DNA of 40,262 bases from Fibrobacter sp. (GTDB lineage: Bacteria; Fibrobacterota; Fibrobacteria; Fibrobacterales; Fibrobacteraceae): assembly GCA_024398995.1 (NCBI GenBank), contig JAKSIE010000018.1, positions 1 to 40,262 on the forward strand, given 5' to 3'. Position 1 is the stretch's first letter. Each line of letters starts with the position of its first letter. Below the pieces are notes generated by a model. The model saw only the letters and a program-made list of their open reading frames with translations. It was not told the origin of the DNA and did not search any database. The position numbers and the translations under genes are program-made. This document shows, in pieces, positions 6,464 to 13,617 of the stretch.

Positions 6464-8248
6464 TTAGATGCGCTTTAGAACCAGGAGGTGACCAGGAGCC
6501 TTGTTCGGATCCAGGCGGACAAAGTTCTTGTTGCCGCGCCAGACGAAGGATTCGTCGGTGATCAGGTCATTCAGGAAGAAGAAGCTGTCATTGTCGAGGC
6601 CAAGCTTTGCCATGTCCAGTTCCACCATGCCTTCCTGGGCGTTGTCCATGTCCATGTTGCAGACGAACAGGAGAACGTCATCGCCAGTCTTCTTGGAGTA
6701 AACCATGAGCTGGTCGTTGGCGCAGTAGTGGAAGTCCAGGTTGTCGTATTCCTGGAGAGCCGGATGTTCAAGGCGGGCGGTGTTCACGCGGCGGACGAAG
6801 TCCTGGATGCCGGGGCCAGCCCAGTTGTGAACCTTGTACTGGTACTTTTCGGAATCCTGCAGTTCTTCCTTGATGGGAGACGGAATGTTTTCGCAGAGTT
6901 CGTAACCGTTGTACATACCGGTAAGGCTGGAAAGGGTACCAGCCAGGAAGTAGCGCTGCTTGAAGGCATTTGCACCCTTGTAAGCCAGATACTTGGGGAA
7001 GATATCCGGTGTGGTCGGGAAGAAGATGCCGCGCATGTATTCCTTGGCGTCGGACTGGGTCAGTTCCTTCAGGTACTGTTCGAATTCCCACTTGGCGCTA
7101 CGCCATGCGAAGTAGGTGTAGCTCATGTCGAAGCCAGCCTTGGCCAGACGATGCATCATCTTGGGGCGGGTGAAGGCTTCTGCCAGGAACACCAGTTCCG
7201 GACGCTTTTCCTTCACGTCGGCGATGAGCCATTCCCAGAAGGGGAAAGGCTTGGTGTGGGGATTGTCGATACGGAAGATTTCCACGCCCTTGTCGGCCCA
7301 GAACAGGATGATGTTTTCGATTTCCTGCCACAGTTCCTTGTAGTTCTTGTTGTAGTAGTCGAAGGGATAAATGTCTTCGTACTTCTTGGGCGGGTTTTCA
7401 GCAAACTTGATGCTGCCATCCGGTTCGTGGTAGAACCATTCCGGATGTTCCTTTACGTAAGGATGGTCCGGAGAGCAATTGAGGGCGATGTCCAATGCAA
7501 GGCGGAGGCCCTTGGCACGAGCAGCCTTTGCAAAGTGTTCAAAGTCCTTCATGGAGCCCAGTTCAGGGTCAGTAGCGTAGTGACCGCCGAACTTGTTACC
7601 TACGGCATAGGGGCAGCCCGGTTCCAGGGGTTTGCCCTTCTTGTCGGTCTTGGCGTGGAGGGCGTTGTTGGCACCCTTACGGTTGGTAACGCCAATGGGA
7701 TGAATAGGCACCAGATAAACGGTATCGAAACCAAGATTAGCGATGTAGTCCAGCTGCTTTTCGCAATCTTTCCAGGTGGCGCTCTTGGTGGGGTCGGTGC
7801 CCTGGGACTTGGGCCACATTTCGTACCAGGTACCGGTACGTGCGTAAGCCGGGTCCACGCGGAGTTTCATCACCGGGCTTTCGGTAGGAACATCCTCGGG
7901 TTCCTTGGTCCATGCGCAAATCTTGTATTCGTAGTAACCGATGTTGTTGACGGTAAAGGTACCTTCCCAAAGGTCGTTATCCACAAAGTGCATGGGAGCC
8001 TGTTCCCACTTGACGGCGGCGGGCTTTGCAGCCTTGGCGGTCTTTGCAGTCTTCTTAGCCGGGGCTTCTGCGGGCACGTGGCGGAAGAAGATCGCGGCAT
8101 CGTACTTCTCGTGGCTGTGGCGGAAAATGTCTGCCTGCACGGTGACGGTGTCGCCCGGTTCGCGCTTGATCATGAAACGGCCGCCCTCAATGCTCGGGCG
8201 GATATTCTCGATAACGAGATTGTCTTTGAGAGTAGGAATAATAGCCAT
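6464..8248 (-). CDS. glgE: Alpha-1,4-glucan:maltose-1-phosphate maltosyltransferase (GlgE-like)
   Basis: The 594-residue protein carries GH13_3 (GlgE) signatures: TWYEMWPKS near 140, the VPIHPIGVTNRKGANN segment near 180, FGGHYATDPELGS, ALNCSPDHPYVKEHPEWFY near 255, FAENPPKKYEDIYP, FRIDNPHTKPFPFWEWL with the likely nucleophile Asp328, and FLAEAFTRP with acid/base Glu357. GlgE transfers maltosyl units from maltose 1-phosphate to the non-reducing end of alpha-1,4-glucans, and the reaction is reversible. The N-terminal domain is shorter than in mycobacterial GlgE (650-700 residues) and has a Lys/Ala-rich linker at about 60-80. No treS, pep2 or glgB is nearby. TACTTT at 8263-8258 ends nine bases before the ATG, without a Shine-Dalgarno. 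Confidence 0.9.
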   Translation of the reverse strand: MAIIPTLKDNLVIENIRPSIEGGRFMIKREPGDTVTVQADIFRHSHEKYDAAIFFRHVPAEAPAKKTAKTAKAAKPAAVKWEQAPMHFVDNDLWEGTFTVNNIGYYEYKICAWTKEPEDVPTESPVMKLRVDPAYARTGTWYEMWPKSQGTDPTKSATWKDCEKQLDYIANLGFDTVYLVPIHPIGVTNRKGANNALHAKTDKKGKPLEPGCPYAVGNKFGGHYATDPELGSMKDFEHFAKAARAKGLRLALDIALNCSPDHPYVKEHPEWFYHEPDGSIKFAENPPKKYEDIYPFDYYNKNYKELWQEIENIILFWADKGVEIFRIDNPHTKPFPFWEWLIADVKEKRPELVFLAEAFTRPKMMHRLAKAGFDMSYTYFAWRSAKWEFEQYLKELTQSDAKEYMRGIFFPTTPDIFPKYLAYKGANAFKQRYFLAGTLSSLTGMYNGYELCENIPSPIKEELQDSEKYQYKVHNWAGPGIQDFVRRVNTARLEHPALQEYDNLDFHYCANDQLMVYSKKTGDDVLLFVCNMDMDNAQEGMVELDMAKLGLDNDSFFFLNDLITDESFVWRGNKNFVRLDPNKAPGHLLVLKRI

Positions 8249-8257
8249 AGTACTATA

Positions 8258-8263
8258 AAAGTA
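8258..8263 (-). promoter_or_regulatory. -10-like hexamer ahead of glgE
   Basis: TACTTT on the minus strand, ending nine bases before the ATG at 8248; an overlapping TATAGT is closer still. No Shine-Dalgarno is seen. Confidence 0.35.
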
Positions 8264-8296
8264 GAAAGGTTAAAGGATAAAGGAGAAAGGCGAAAT

Positions 8297-8320
8297 AAAA
8301 AATCCCGCTATTTTGCGGGA
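8297..8320 (-). terminator. Terminator of the TIGR02147-lipoprotein operon
   Basis: TCCCGC and GCGGGA (8303-8308, 8315-8320) form a 6-bp stem with a TATTTT loop; on minus it is followed by six T (8302-8297). It lies about 56 bases after the lipoprotein stop at 8376. Confidence 0.7.
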
Positions 8321-8375
8321 CAATATAATGTTCAATTTTTTTGGGAAGGCACCCTACGAGCTTTTTGAGATGAAA

Positions 8376-9695
8376 CTACTTCGTGAGTCTCAAGACCTTC
8401 ACTTCCTTGATCCAGAACTTGCGTTTCTGCTTGCCAAGGTTCAATTCGAAGCGGGCAAACGGATCCGTCACTTCTGGAGTGAAATCAATCTGGACAGACT
8501 GACCAGTCTTACCCACATACACGTGCTTGGAGAAACCAATGGTCTTGAAGGTGGTATAAGAACCGATGCGAGCAGTTATGGAATCCGCCACATCAGACCA
8601 AATAGTGAACACACACTGATACTTGACGCCGGCAATGAGAGCCACGTTTTCTTGCAGGAGCTGAACACTGAAGGAACTGTCACCACCAGCAGTCACATTG
8701 ACATTCATAATACGTTCCCCACTCTTTTCTTCGATGAGAGAAGTATCCGCCCTGCCGCCGTACTGAGTGACAAGAATCCAGTTAGTGGTAAAGGGAGACT
8801 GGAAGTTTCCATTAATCAAGGTGTTTTCGCCAACACCTGCGGCAAGGCCTTTCCAAATGTCGATAACATAAGCGGTGCTATCTTCGCCTGCAGCATTTGT
8901 ATAGTTGTAGCGCAACGGCTGGAAGCTAGGAACAAACTGTTTATTCAATTGTTCCCAAAGAGACACGTTATTCTTCATGTCGATATAGATGACGCCATCT
9001 TCAGAAACATTTGCCTCGGAGAAATCTACGCCCTTGGTGAAAATCTTCGCGCGGAACACCACCGGCAGATTAGCCTTGTGCGCTGCGGAATCAATTTCAA
9101 TCTGGGAATAATGATAGCGAAGCTGCAAATTGCTGAAATTAGCAAGATCATATACGAAAGGCACATATTTGCCATCGACCTTTACTCGGCCGTAAATGTC
9201 GTCGGCAACATAGGGCTTGAAAGATACACCTATTTCCTTCAGGTAACCGCCATCCATCAACTCAATGTCGTTGAATGCCTTGTCCACCACAGTTTCATCA
9301 GTAAAGGAAACCGTCAACACTGGCGGGACATACGTGGAATCGAGTTCTAGGCTTTGCTCATCTTCTTCAACGGCAGGCCAAACTTTCATTCCTTCCACTG
9401 CATTGTACCCAGGCATGTAGCTATAGTAGCTGGCATAGGTGCGAACTTCAGTCAAATTCAACGCGAAGGAATCCAACACCACCGGTTCGTCCTGAGGAAC
9501 TTCCTTACGCAGGGACGCCACCTCGACTTCGGAGTAATCAACAGAAAAATCTGCCGTCAAGGCAAGACCGTCCTGCTGAATAGTCGGGTTGCCAATTTCA
9601 ATGCCAGCAGAATTCGTGGGCTCGGAACAAGCGCCCAAGAACATTCCTGCGAGCATGAGGCTAGCGACCGTGGTCATGTTCAAAAAGAATCTCAT
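8376..9695 (-). CDS. Lipoprotein with a C-terminal CBM-like domain, partner of the TIGR02147 protein
   Basis: The ATG at 9695 gives 439 residues. It overlaps the upstream TGA by one base (TGATG) and has a GAGGAG Shine-Dalgarno four bases away; the in-frame GTG at 9698 would be only one base from it. The signal peptide ends in a lipobox LGAC (Cys23), predicting an outer-membrane or periplasmic lipoprotein. The central region (about 30-290) has no family I recognise and includes WEQLNKQFVPSFQP. The last 140 residues start with NTLINGNFQSPFTTNWIL and resemble the CBM4/9 beta-sandwich by that opening and by an alternating beta pattern ending KFWIKEVKVL. A surface glycan-binding role is inferred. 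A terminator follows at 8297-8320. Confidence 0.8.
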   Translation of the reverse strand: MRFFLNMTTVASLMLAGMFLGACSEPTNSAGIEIGNPTIQQDGLALTADFSVDYSEVEVASLRKEVPQDEPVVLDSFALNLTEVRTYASYYSYMPGYNAVEGMKVWPAVEEDEQSLELDSTYVPPVLTVSFTDETVVDKAFNDIELMDGGYLKEIGVSFKPYVADDIYGRVKVDGKYVPFVYDLANFSNLQLRYHYSQIEIDSAAHKANLPVVFRAKIFTKGVDFSEANVSEDGVIYIDMKNNVSLWEQLNKQFVPSFQPLRYNYTNAAGEDSTAYVIDIWKGLAAGVGENTLINGNFQSPFTTNWILVTQYGGRADTSLIEEKSGERIMNVNVTAGGDSSFSVQLLQENVALIAGVKYQCVFTIWSDVADSITARIGSYTTFKTIGFSKHVYVGKTGQSVQIDFTPEVTDPFARFELNLGKQKRKFWIKEVKVLRLTK

Positions 9696-10543
9696 CACAC
9701 TCCTCGGGTAAGAGGGAACAGCTGCAAGTTGATTTGAACAACCTCTTCAGCTTCTCCTGCTTTTGCAGAGAAATCTAGTAGTTCTTTTCGCATTAGTTGT
9801 AAATGTTTTTTCAAATTGGCGAAATCTGAGCGCTTAATTCCAAAAGTAAGGGCAGAAACGTCTCTTTCTTCACCCGGAAGATCATTCAGCATTCGGGTAG
9901 AAAGAGCCAACATCTGGTTATGGTACATCTTAACCATGATGTCCTGGACTTCGTCATCGGTAGTAATCAAAGGATTGCTCTGGCGGTAACCGTTGGCGGT
10001 CTTCACCAAGAGACCCAGCTCAAGCAACAGATTCAAGGATTCAGTAGCCTGGGCCGGAGTAATCAAGCCGCGAAGGCGCTTGGAGATCTGTTCAGGAATC
10101 GGACGGAAATCCTTGAGGCCAACCATTTCAAGGATTGCGGAGTGATGCCATTCCTTGAAAATGCGGAGCTGAGCACTATCCATCTTGTGGAGCTTGGAAC
10201 GAGGGCTAGCCTTTACCAGCTGGGCGTAATAAATCTTCTTGTCTTCGTCGGTCGTTGCCTGATTGAAGAACACCAGACTTTCGAAATAGGCGGCGCGCTG
10301 ATTTTCAAGGCCAAGACCATGAATCAACTTTGTCACGGTATTCTTTGTAATGTTGCGTTTGCCATCGATAGCAAGCTTAAGATGGGCGTGACTGGACAGC
10401 CCGGCCTTTTCGGCAAAAAAACGTAAACTGAAGGCGGAAACCGTCTTCTTTTTGTATTCGTAGTAGTCCCTGAGGTACACACGGTAATTTGTGTACTGCA
10501 GTACATCAGGTTCAACCAATTTTCTCACATCTTCATTAACCAT
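9695..10543 (-). CDS. TIGR02147 family protein, predicted transcriptional regulator
   Basis: The 282-residue protein fits TIGR02147, a paralogous family first defined in Fibrobacter succinogenes. The signature is near the N-terminus: YTNYRVYLRDYYEYKK, FSLRFFAEKAGLSSHAHLKLA (an HTH-like segment), then GKRNITKNTVTKLIHGLGL and AAYFESLVFFNQA. The middle (ILEMVGLKDFRP, ISKRLRGLITPAQATESL, LLELGLLVK) looks like a winged-helix domain. There is no signal peptide, so it acts in the cytoplasm, presumably on DNA. It is translationally coupled to the lipoprotein gene downstream (TGATG). TATCTT at 10555-10550 ends six bases before the ATG and no Shine-Dalgarno is present, so the message is probably leaderless. 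The targets are unknown; the coupled lipoprotein suggests a role in cell-surface control. Confidence 0.85.
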   Translation of the reverse strand: MVNEDVRKLVEPDVLQYTNYRVYLRDYYEYKKKTVSAFSLRFFAEKAGLSSHAHLKLAIDGKRNITKNTVTKLIHGLGLENQRAAYFESLVFFNQATTDEDKKIYYAQLVKASPRSKLHKMDSAQLRIFKEWHHSAILEMVGLKDFRPIPEQISKRLRGLITPAQATESLNLLLELGLLVKTANGYRQSNPLITTDDEVQDIMVKMYHNQMLALSTRMLNDLPGEERDVSALTFGIKRSDFANLKKHLQLMRKELLDFSAKAGEAEEVVQINLQLFPLTRGV

Positions 10544-10549
10544 ACTATA

Positions 10550-10555
10550 AAGATA
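10550..10555 (-). promoter_or_regulatory. -10 of the TIGR02147 gene, probably leaderless
   Basis: TATCTT on the minus strand ends exactly six bases before the ATG at 10543. Confidence 0.5.
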
Positions 10556-10596
10556 GAAGGATTGAGGATTGAAAAGCCAAAATAAAAAAGCTTTAT

Positions 10597-10614
10597 CGTT
10601 TACTCAAGTAAACG
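10597..10614 (-). terminator. Inverted repeat, weak terminator or operator
   Basis: CGTTTACT and AGTAAACG form an 8-bp inverted repeat with a two-base centre, followed on minus by a T-rich stretch (10589-10584). It lies between the GNAT stop (10639) and the TIGR02147 promoter, so it could end GNAT transcription or bind a regulator of the next gene. Confidence 0.4.
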
Positions 10615-10638
10615 TTCGTATACAACCACAAAACCGCG

Positions 10639-11223
10639 CTAAAGGTCTCGAGCGAGCTTCGAGAATCGGCGATGATCTACAAAAATCCCGTTTTTCAGCT
10701 CAAAATCGCGACAAATTCCTTCTTCGTGGAACCCACAACGGAAGGCAACCGCAGCGCTTTTTTCGTTTTCAACCGAGGCAAAAAGTTCCATTCGGTTCAA
10801 TTTTAGGGTCAAAAATGTATACAACGACAGCAGCTTCAAAGACTCCGTCATATACCCCTTTCCGGAATATTTTTTTAGCAGCCAATAGCTTACCGTAGCA
10901 GACCTATTTTTCAGGTTCACATCCAGCATAATGAAGCCAGTCAACGAGTTAGAGCTCTTTTCCAGGATCTTCCAACAGCCACCCTGACTCAATTGTTCCG
11001 CAAGAACCCAGGAACGGATTCTCTTTTTTAGGTCGATTGCGTCAGTTCCGTCCACCCAAGGCAGGTGCTCCGCCAAATAATCCTTGCATTCTTCAATAGA
11101 GGCTAGCAGAGTTTCCACAGTCTCGGGGCTTGAATCACTTTCCCGGAGACCCTCCAGAACAACCTGCGATCCCTCCAAGGAGACCGTAGCAAAGGTTTGG
11201 GTAAAGGATTCTTCGAAAGTCAT
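10639..11223 (-). CDS. GNAT family N-acetyltransferase (RimJ/RimL-like)
   Basis: From the ATG at 11223 the product has 194 residues. The GNAT order is visible: VVLEGLRESDSSPETVETLL, a DYLAEHLPWVD segment typical of RimL relatives, GCWKILEKSSNSLTGFIMLD, the acetyl-CoA-binding segment YWLLKKYSGKGYMTESLK, and ENEKSAAVAFRCGFHEEGICRDF. RimL-type enzymes acetylate N-termini of ribosomal proteins or other substrates; the substrate here is unknown. A longer reading frame begins at 11346 but runs through repeat-like sequence at 11281-11308, so I reject that start. TATACT at 11235-11230 ends six bases before the ATG, with no Shine-Dalgarno. Confidence 0.83.
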   Translation of the reverse strand: MTFEESFTQTFATVSLEGSQVVLEGLRESDSSPETVETLLASIEECKDYLAEHLPWVDGTDAIDLKKRIRSWVLAEQLSQGGCWKILEKSSNSLTGFIMLDVNLKNRSATVSYWLLKKYSGKGYMTESLKLLSLYTFLTLKLNRMELFASVENEKSAAVAFRCGFHEEGICRDFELKNGIFVDHRRFSKLARDL

Positions 11224-11229
11224 AGTACA

Positions 11230-11235
11230 AGTATA
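11230..11235 (-). promoter_or_regulatory. -10 of the GNAT gene, probably leaderless
   Basis: TATACT on the minus strand, six bases before the ATG at 11223. No good -35 at normal spacing. Confidence 0.5.
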
Positions 11236-11280
11236 ACAAATGGCGGCTACGCCACAGCGTGAGGCTCTAGTACAAAACGG

Positions 11281-11308
11281 GAGATCCAGGACCAAGTCCG
11301 GGATGACA
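11281..11308. repeat. REP-like palindrome, copy 1
   Basis: ATCCAGGAC (11284-11292) and GTCCGGGAT (11296-11304) form a 9-bp stem with one mismatch, followed by GACA. Related copies lie at 37143-37171 and 39183-39227. Confidence 0.55.
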
Positions 11309-11357
11309 TTGCAAAGCGGCAGAGATGACTGCAGCGGCGACTGCAATGGCGGGCAAC

Positions 11358-11389
11358 AAAAAAAGACTCACCTTTCGATGAGTCTTTTT
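11358..11389 (-). terminator. Terminator after tRNA-Leu
   Basis: AAAAAGACTCA (11360-11370) pairs perfectly with TGAGTCTTTTT (11379-11389) around an eight-base loop; on minus it ends in a run of seven T. It starts four bases after the tRNA. Confidence 0.85.
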
Positions 11390-11392
11390 CAG

Positions 11393-11476
11393 TGCGGATG
11401 AGAGGACTTGAACCTCCACAACCTTGCGATTACTAGAACCTGAATCTAGCGCGTCTACCAGTTCCGCCACATCCGC
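11393..11476 (-). tRNA. tRNA-Leu (anticodon CAG)
   Basis: The minus strand folds into a class II tRNA of 84 bases. The acceptor arms GCGGATG and CATCCGC pair, the D-loop contains AACTGGTAGACGCGC, the anticodon stem CTAGA/TCTAG encloses TTCAGGT giving anticodon CAG (codon CUG), there is a variable arm, and the T-arm contains GGTTCAAGTCC. The discriminator is A and CCA is not encoded. A promoter-like TTGACA lies upstream at 11520-11515 and a terminator follows. Confidence 0.95.
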
Positions 11477-11491
11477 ATGTTCGTGAAGCCA

Positions 11492-11520
11492 AATTTTGAA
11501 ATTTATCTCGTTTTTGTCAA
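11492..11520 (-). promoter_or_regulatory. Possible tRNA-Leu promoter
   Basis: Consensus -35 TTGACA at 11520-11515 with an AT-rich -10 region around 11498-11492 (CAAAAT at 16 bases or AAAATT at 17 bases), placing the start about ten bases before the tRNA. The -35 falls between the last esterase codons. Confidence 0.45.
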
Positions 11521-12225
11521 GGGTTTAGCGGAAAAAAACTCCAAAATCCATTTTTTACGCTTGTTTTGCCAGTAACTCCAGTCGTGTTCGCCGGCCGGAT
11601 CATACTTCATATCGCATTCCGTTTCAATATTTTTGCAAAAAACGGCATCCCAGGCAATGGTTTCCTGCGCCGGATAAAGGCGATCAGCCCCACCTTGCAT
11701 AAAACGCCAGCTTCCCTTTCGAGGCGCAAGCTGAGCGGCAACATCCTGAGCACTACCCAAGGACGGACCATAGGCACTCATCAAAAGACGGTTTTTCTGG
11801 GAACGCTTGCCCCAGGAAGCGTAGGAAAGAACACCCAGGCCACCGTCAGAAATACCCACCAGGTTCACAGTGTCCACAGGCGAACCGCGTCGGGCAGCAA
11901 TGGAATCCAGAGCTGCGTCCACCCACTCAATGGCGTTTCGGGTTACCCAATGGTTGTTTTTGCAAGCAGACACACTGACAGTCGTATACTGAGGAAGCAT
12001 CTGATAAAAATCGCGACCTGCGATTTGTCCCTTTTCGCAATCGCTGCTGGTCATACCCCCGTGAAACCACACGTTCACCGGTCCCTTGTCATTGGAACCC
12101 CACCACACGCCTGCATTGCCGTCTACAGATCGAGGTGCTGCGGACACAACGTTCAATCGAGTGAAAGTTTCCCCACAAAAAGATGTAGCCACAGCAAAAA
12201 GAACCAGAAGCATTACTTTATTCAT
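11503..12225 (-). CDS. Exported alpha/beta-hydrolase (esterase-like)
   Basis: A 240-residue protein with a signal peptide (about residues 1-18, ending near FCGE). It shows an alpha/beta-hydrolase plan: oxyanion segment NVWFHGG at 51-57, nucleophile elbow GISDGG with Ser126, acid GGADRLYP with Asp181, and GEHDWSYW with His214. Paired Cys residues (63/88 and 197/204) suggest disulfides in the periplasm or outside the cell. The substrate is unknown; relatives include feruloyl- and acetyl-esterases and uncharacterised secreted hydrolases. It is the last gene of a three-gene minus-strand operon, 28 bases after the 173-residue membrane protein. The tRNA-Leu promoter overlaps its 3' end. Confidence 0.78.
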   Translation of the reverse strand: MNKVMLLVLFAVATSFCGETFTRLNVVSAAPRSVDGNAGVWWGSNDKGPVNVWFHGGMTSSDCEKGQIAGRDFYQMLPQYTTVSVSACKNNHWVTRNAIEWVDAALDSIAARRGSPVDTVNLVGISDGGLGVLSYASWGKRSQKNRLLMSAYGPSLGSAQDVAAQLAPRKGSWRFMQGGADRLYPAQETIAWDAVFCKNIETECDMKYDPAGEHDWSYWQNKRKKWILEFFSAKPLTKTR

Positions 12226-12253
12226 AATAAATTACTTTCCCCATCAAACATCT

Positions 12254-12775
12254 TTATACGCGTCTTTTTTTCACGAGCCAAGAGATAAACAAAATCAAAG
12301 CGCAAAGCCACAACAAAGCCACAGCCCCAGCAAAAATGAATCCATAGAACACCTGATAGTCCATGACCATTTCATCAAAATCCATTTCCCCATCCGTAGA
12401 CGCCAGAGAGTGCACCACAAACTTGCTGTCGCTAACACGAGCTGCAGCAATCTCTAGGGGAATTTCTCCGGCGTTCCTTGCGGCAAAGCTGAACCATTCG
12501 GACATGTTGTCCATCATTTCCTTGGATGCGTAGAGAATGAAGGTGGCATCGTCGTCGCCATTGATCCGGAACATGGTCTTGTCAAAAAACGGGATGTCCG
12601 TACCGCCAAAAATACTTGGAATTGACGCATGGGTCACTGTTCCATAAAACAGGTGATCTTCCTGAAACATGCCCTTAAGAACAGGCCGGACATAGGAAAA
12701 CAGCCAGCCACCCAAAAAGAGGAACAGGAAAGAAAAATTCAAAAGGAACTGTTTTCTAGAGGAGAAAAAGGACAC
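12254..12775 (-). CDS. Small membrane protein with a periplasmic domain
   Basis: I recognise no family. The 173-residue product has a hydrophobic segment at about 10-28 and another at about 143-166, ending in a basic KKRRV tail. The roughly 110 residues between them should be periplasmic and include FRINGDDDATFILYAS and VSDSKFVVHSLAST. The start is GTG at 12775, seven bases after the upstream stop, with a weak GTAGG nearby; the first Met codon inside would remove the membrane segment. Its position between another two-segment membrane protein and a secreted hydrolase suggests a shared envelope function. Confidence 0.7.
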   Translation of the reverse strand: MSFFSSRKQFLLNFSFLFLFLGGWLFSYVRPVLKGMFQEDHLFYGTVTHASIPSIFGGTDIPFFDKTMFRINGDDDATFILYASKEMMDNMSEWFSFAARNAGEIPLEIAAARVSDSKFVVHSLASTDGEMDFDEMVMDYQVFYGFIFAGAVALLWLCALILFISWLVKKRRV

Positions 12776-12782
12776 TGCAAAC

Positions 12783-13580
12783 CTACTGGCGAGAACGGAA
12801 AATAAAGAAGAAAGTCGAAAGCAAAAGAACCAAGCTCAGGAAATAAAACGCCATGGGAATCTTTGATTTCAGGGAGATTTCATTTAAGTTGGCGGAGCGG
12901 AAATATTGAATCAAGTCTTCGCTGTACATAACAGCCATATCGCTACTCAGTCGAGTCCAGGCCATGGCCAGTTCTTCGTTGGCTCGGAACAAAGCCGTAA
13001 GTTCTACCTTCAGGGAATCGGGCAAGGAGACAATCTCAGGATCGTCAGCCATGAGGAATACAACGAGACCGGCGCGGGCAGAGTCCAGTTTGAGTCGCAG
13101 TCTAGACTGAGCCGAGGGTGTCATGTTCAAAATTTGCTGGTCCAGCTTATTGTAACCATTGAACCAGGTAGTTCGTGTGGAGGCGTAACGGCGCATTCCT
13201 GCCACCTTGCTCAACACTTCCTTTTCAAAACGTTGCACGGAACTCTGGGAGGGAGCTTGCACCCCAAGAGCATTGATTTCATCCATCTCCTTGGAGAAAG
13301 ACACAGCCATTTCGCGAAGGGTCATGGTCTGGGCCTGAATCAAAACGGTGTCCCCACCAAAGCCCGTACGGATTCGGTCCATGGCACGCATGGTGTAGGA
13401 TTCCTGGAGCTGGTAGTCAGACAGATTCTTCATATACCTGGAGTACATGACAATCTGCGGTTTCTGGGAAAAATAAAAGAGAATGGTAAGGCCTACCGTT
13501 ATGGCAAGCACTAACCACACCCAGGGTGTCTTGACTCTGGAGTTAAAGGTATCAGCAATTGATTTATTTTTCTGATCCAT
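12783..13580 (-). CDS. Membrane protein with a helical periplasmic domain
   Basis: From the ATG at 13580 the product has 265 residues. A membrane segment at about 19-36 and one at about 240-260 flank roughly 200 residues of helical sequence rich in Met, Gln and Ser (ESYTMRAMDRIRTGF, LTALFRANEELAMAWTRLSS). The plan resembles the four-helix sensor module of chemoreceptors and histidine kinases but without a cytoplasmic signalling domain, since the C-terminus FFFIFRSRQ ends right after the second segment. No family assignment. The start is well limited: there is no other Met before the first membrane segment, and the divergent lipoprotein starts only 38 bases away. TATTTT at 13595-13590 lies nine bases before the ATG. 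Confidence 0.72.
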   Translation of the reverse strand: MDQKNKSIADTFNSRVKTPWVWLVLAITVGLTILFYFSQKPQIVMYSRYMKNLSDYQLQESYTMRAMDRIRTGFGGDTVLIQAQTMTLREMAVSFSKEMDEINALGVQAPSQSSVQRFEKEVLSKVAGMRRYASTRTTWFNGYNKLDQQILNMTPSAQSRLRLKLDSARAGLVVFLMADDPEIVSLPDSLKVELTALFRANEELAMAWTRLSSDMAVMYSEDLIQYFRSANLNEISLKSKIPMAFYFLSLVLLLSTFFFIFRSRQ

Positions 13581-13589
13581 TACAAAATT

Positions 13590-13610
13590 AAAATACCTTT
13601 TTTCTACTTT
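13590..13610. promoter_or_regulatory. Back-to-back -10 elements in a 37-bp divergent gap
   Basis: On minus, TATTTT (13595-13590) lies nine bases before the ATG at 13580. On plus, TACTTT (13605-13610) lies seven bases before the ATG at 13618. The gap leaves no room for two conventional leaders, so both genes are probably leaderless. Confidence 0.5.
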
Positions 13611-13617
13611 ATCCAAT

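Noticed and set aside
6488..8368. 626-codon open frame on plus opposite glgE
   Set aside because: It is antisense to a gene with full GH13_3 motifs; the encoded sequence is Val/Gly/Phe-rich with no domain, as expected from complementing a codon-biased gene.
10639..11346. Longer start at 11346 for the GNAT gene
   Set aside because: The extra 41 residues come from the REP-like element and have no family similarity; a -10-like hexamer lies six bases before the ATG at 11223.
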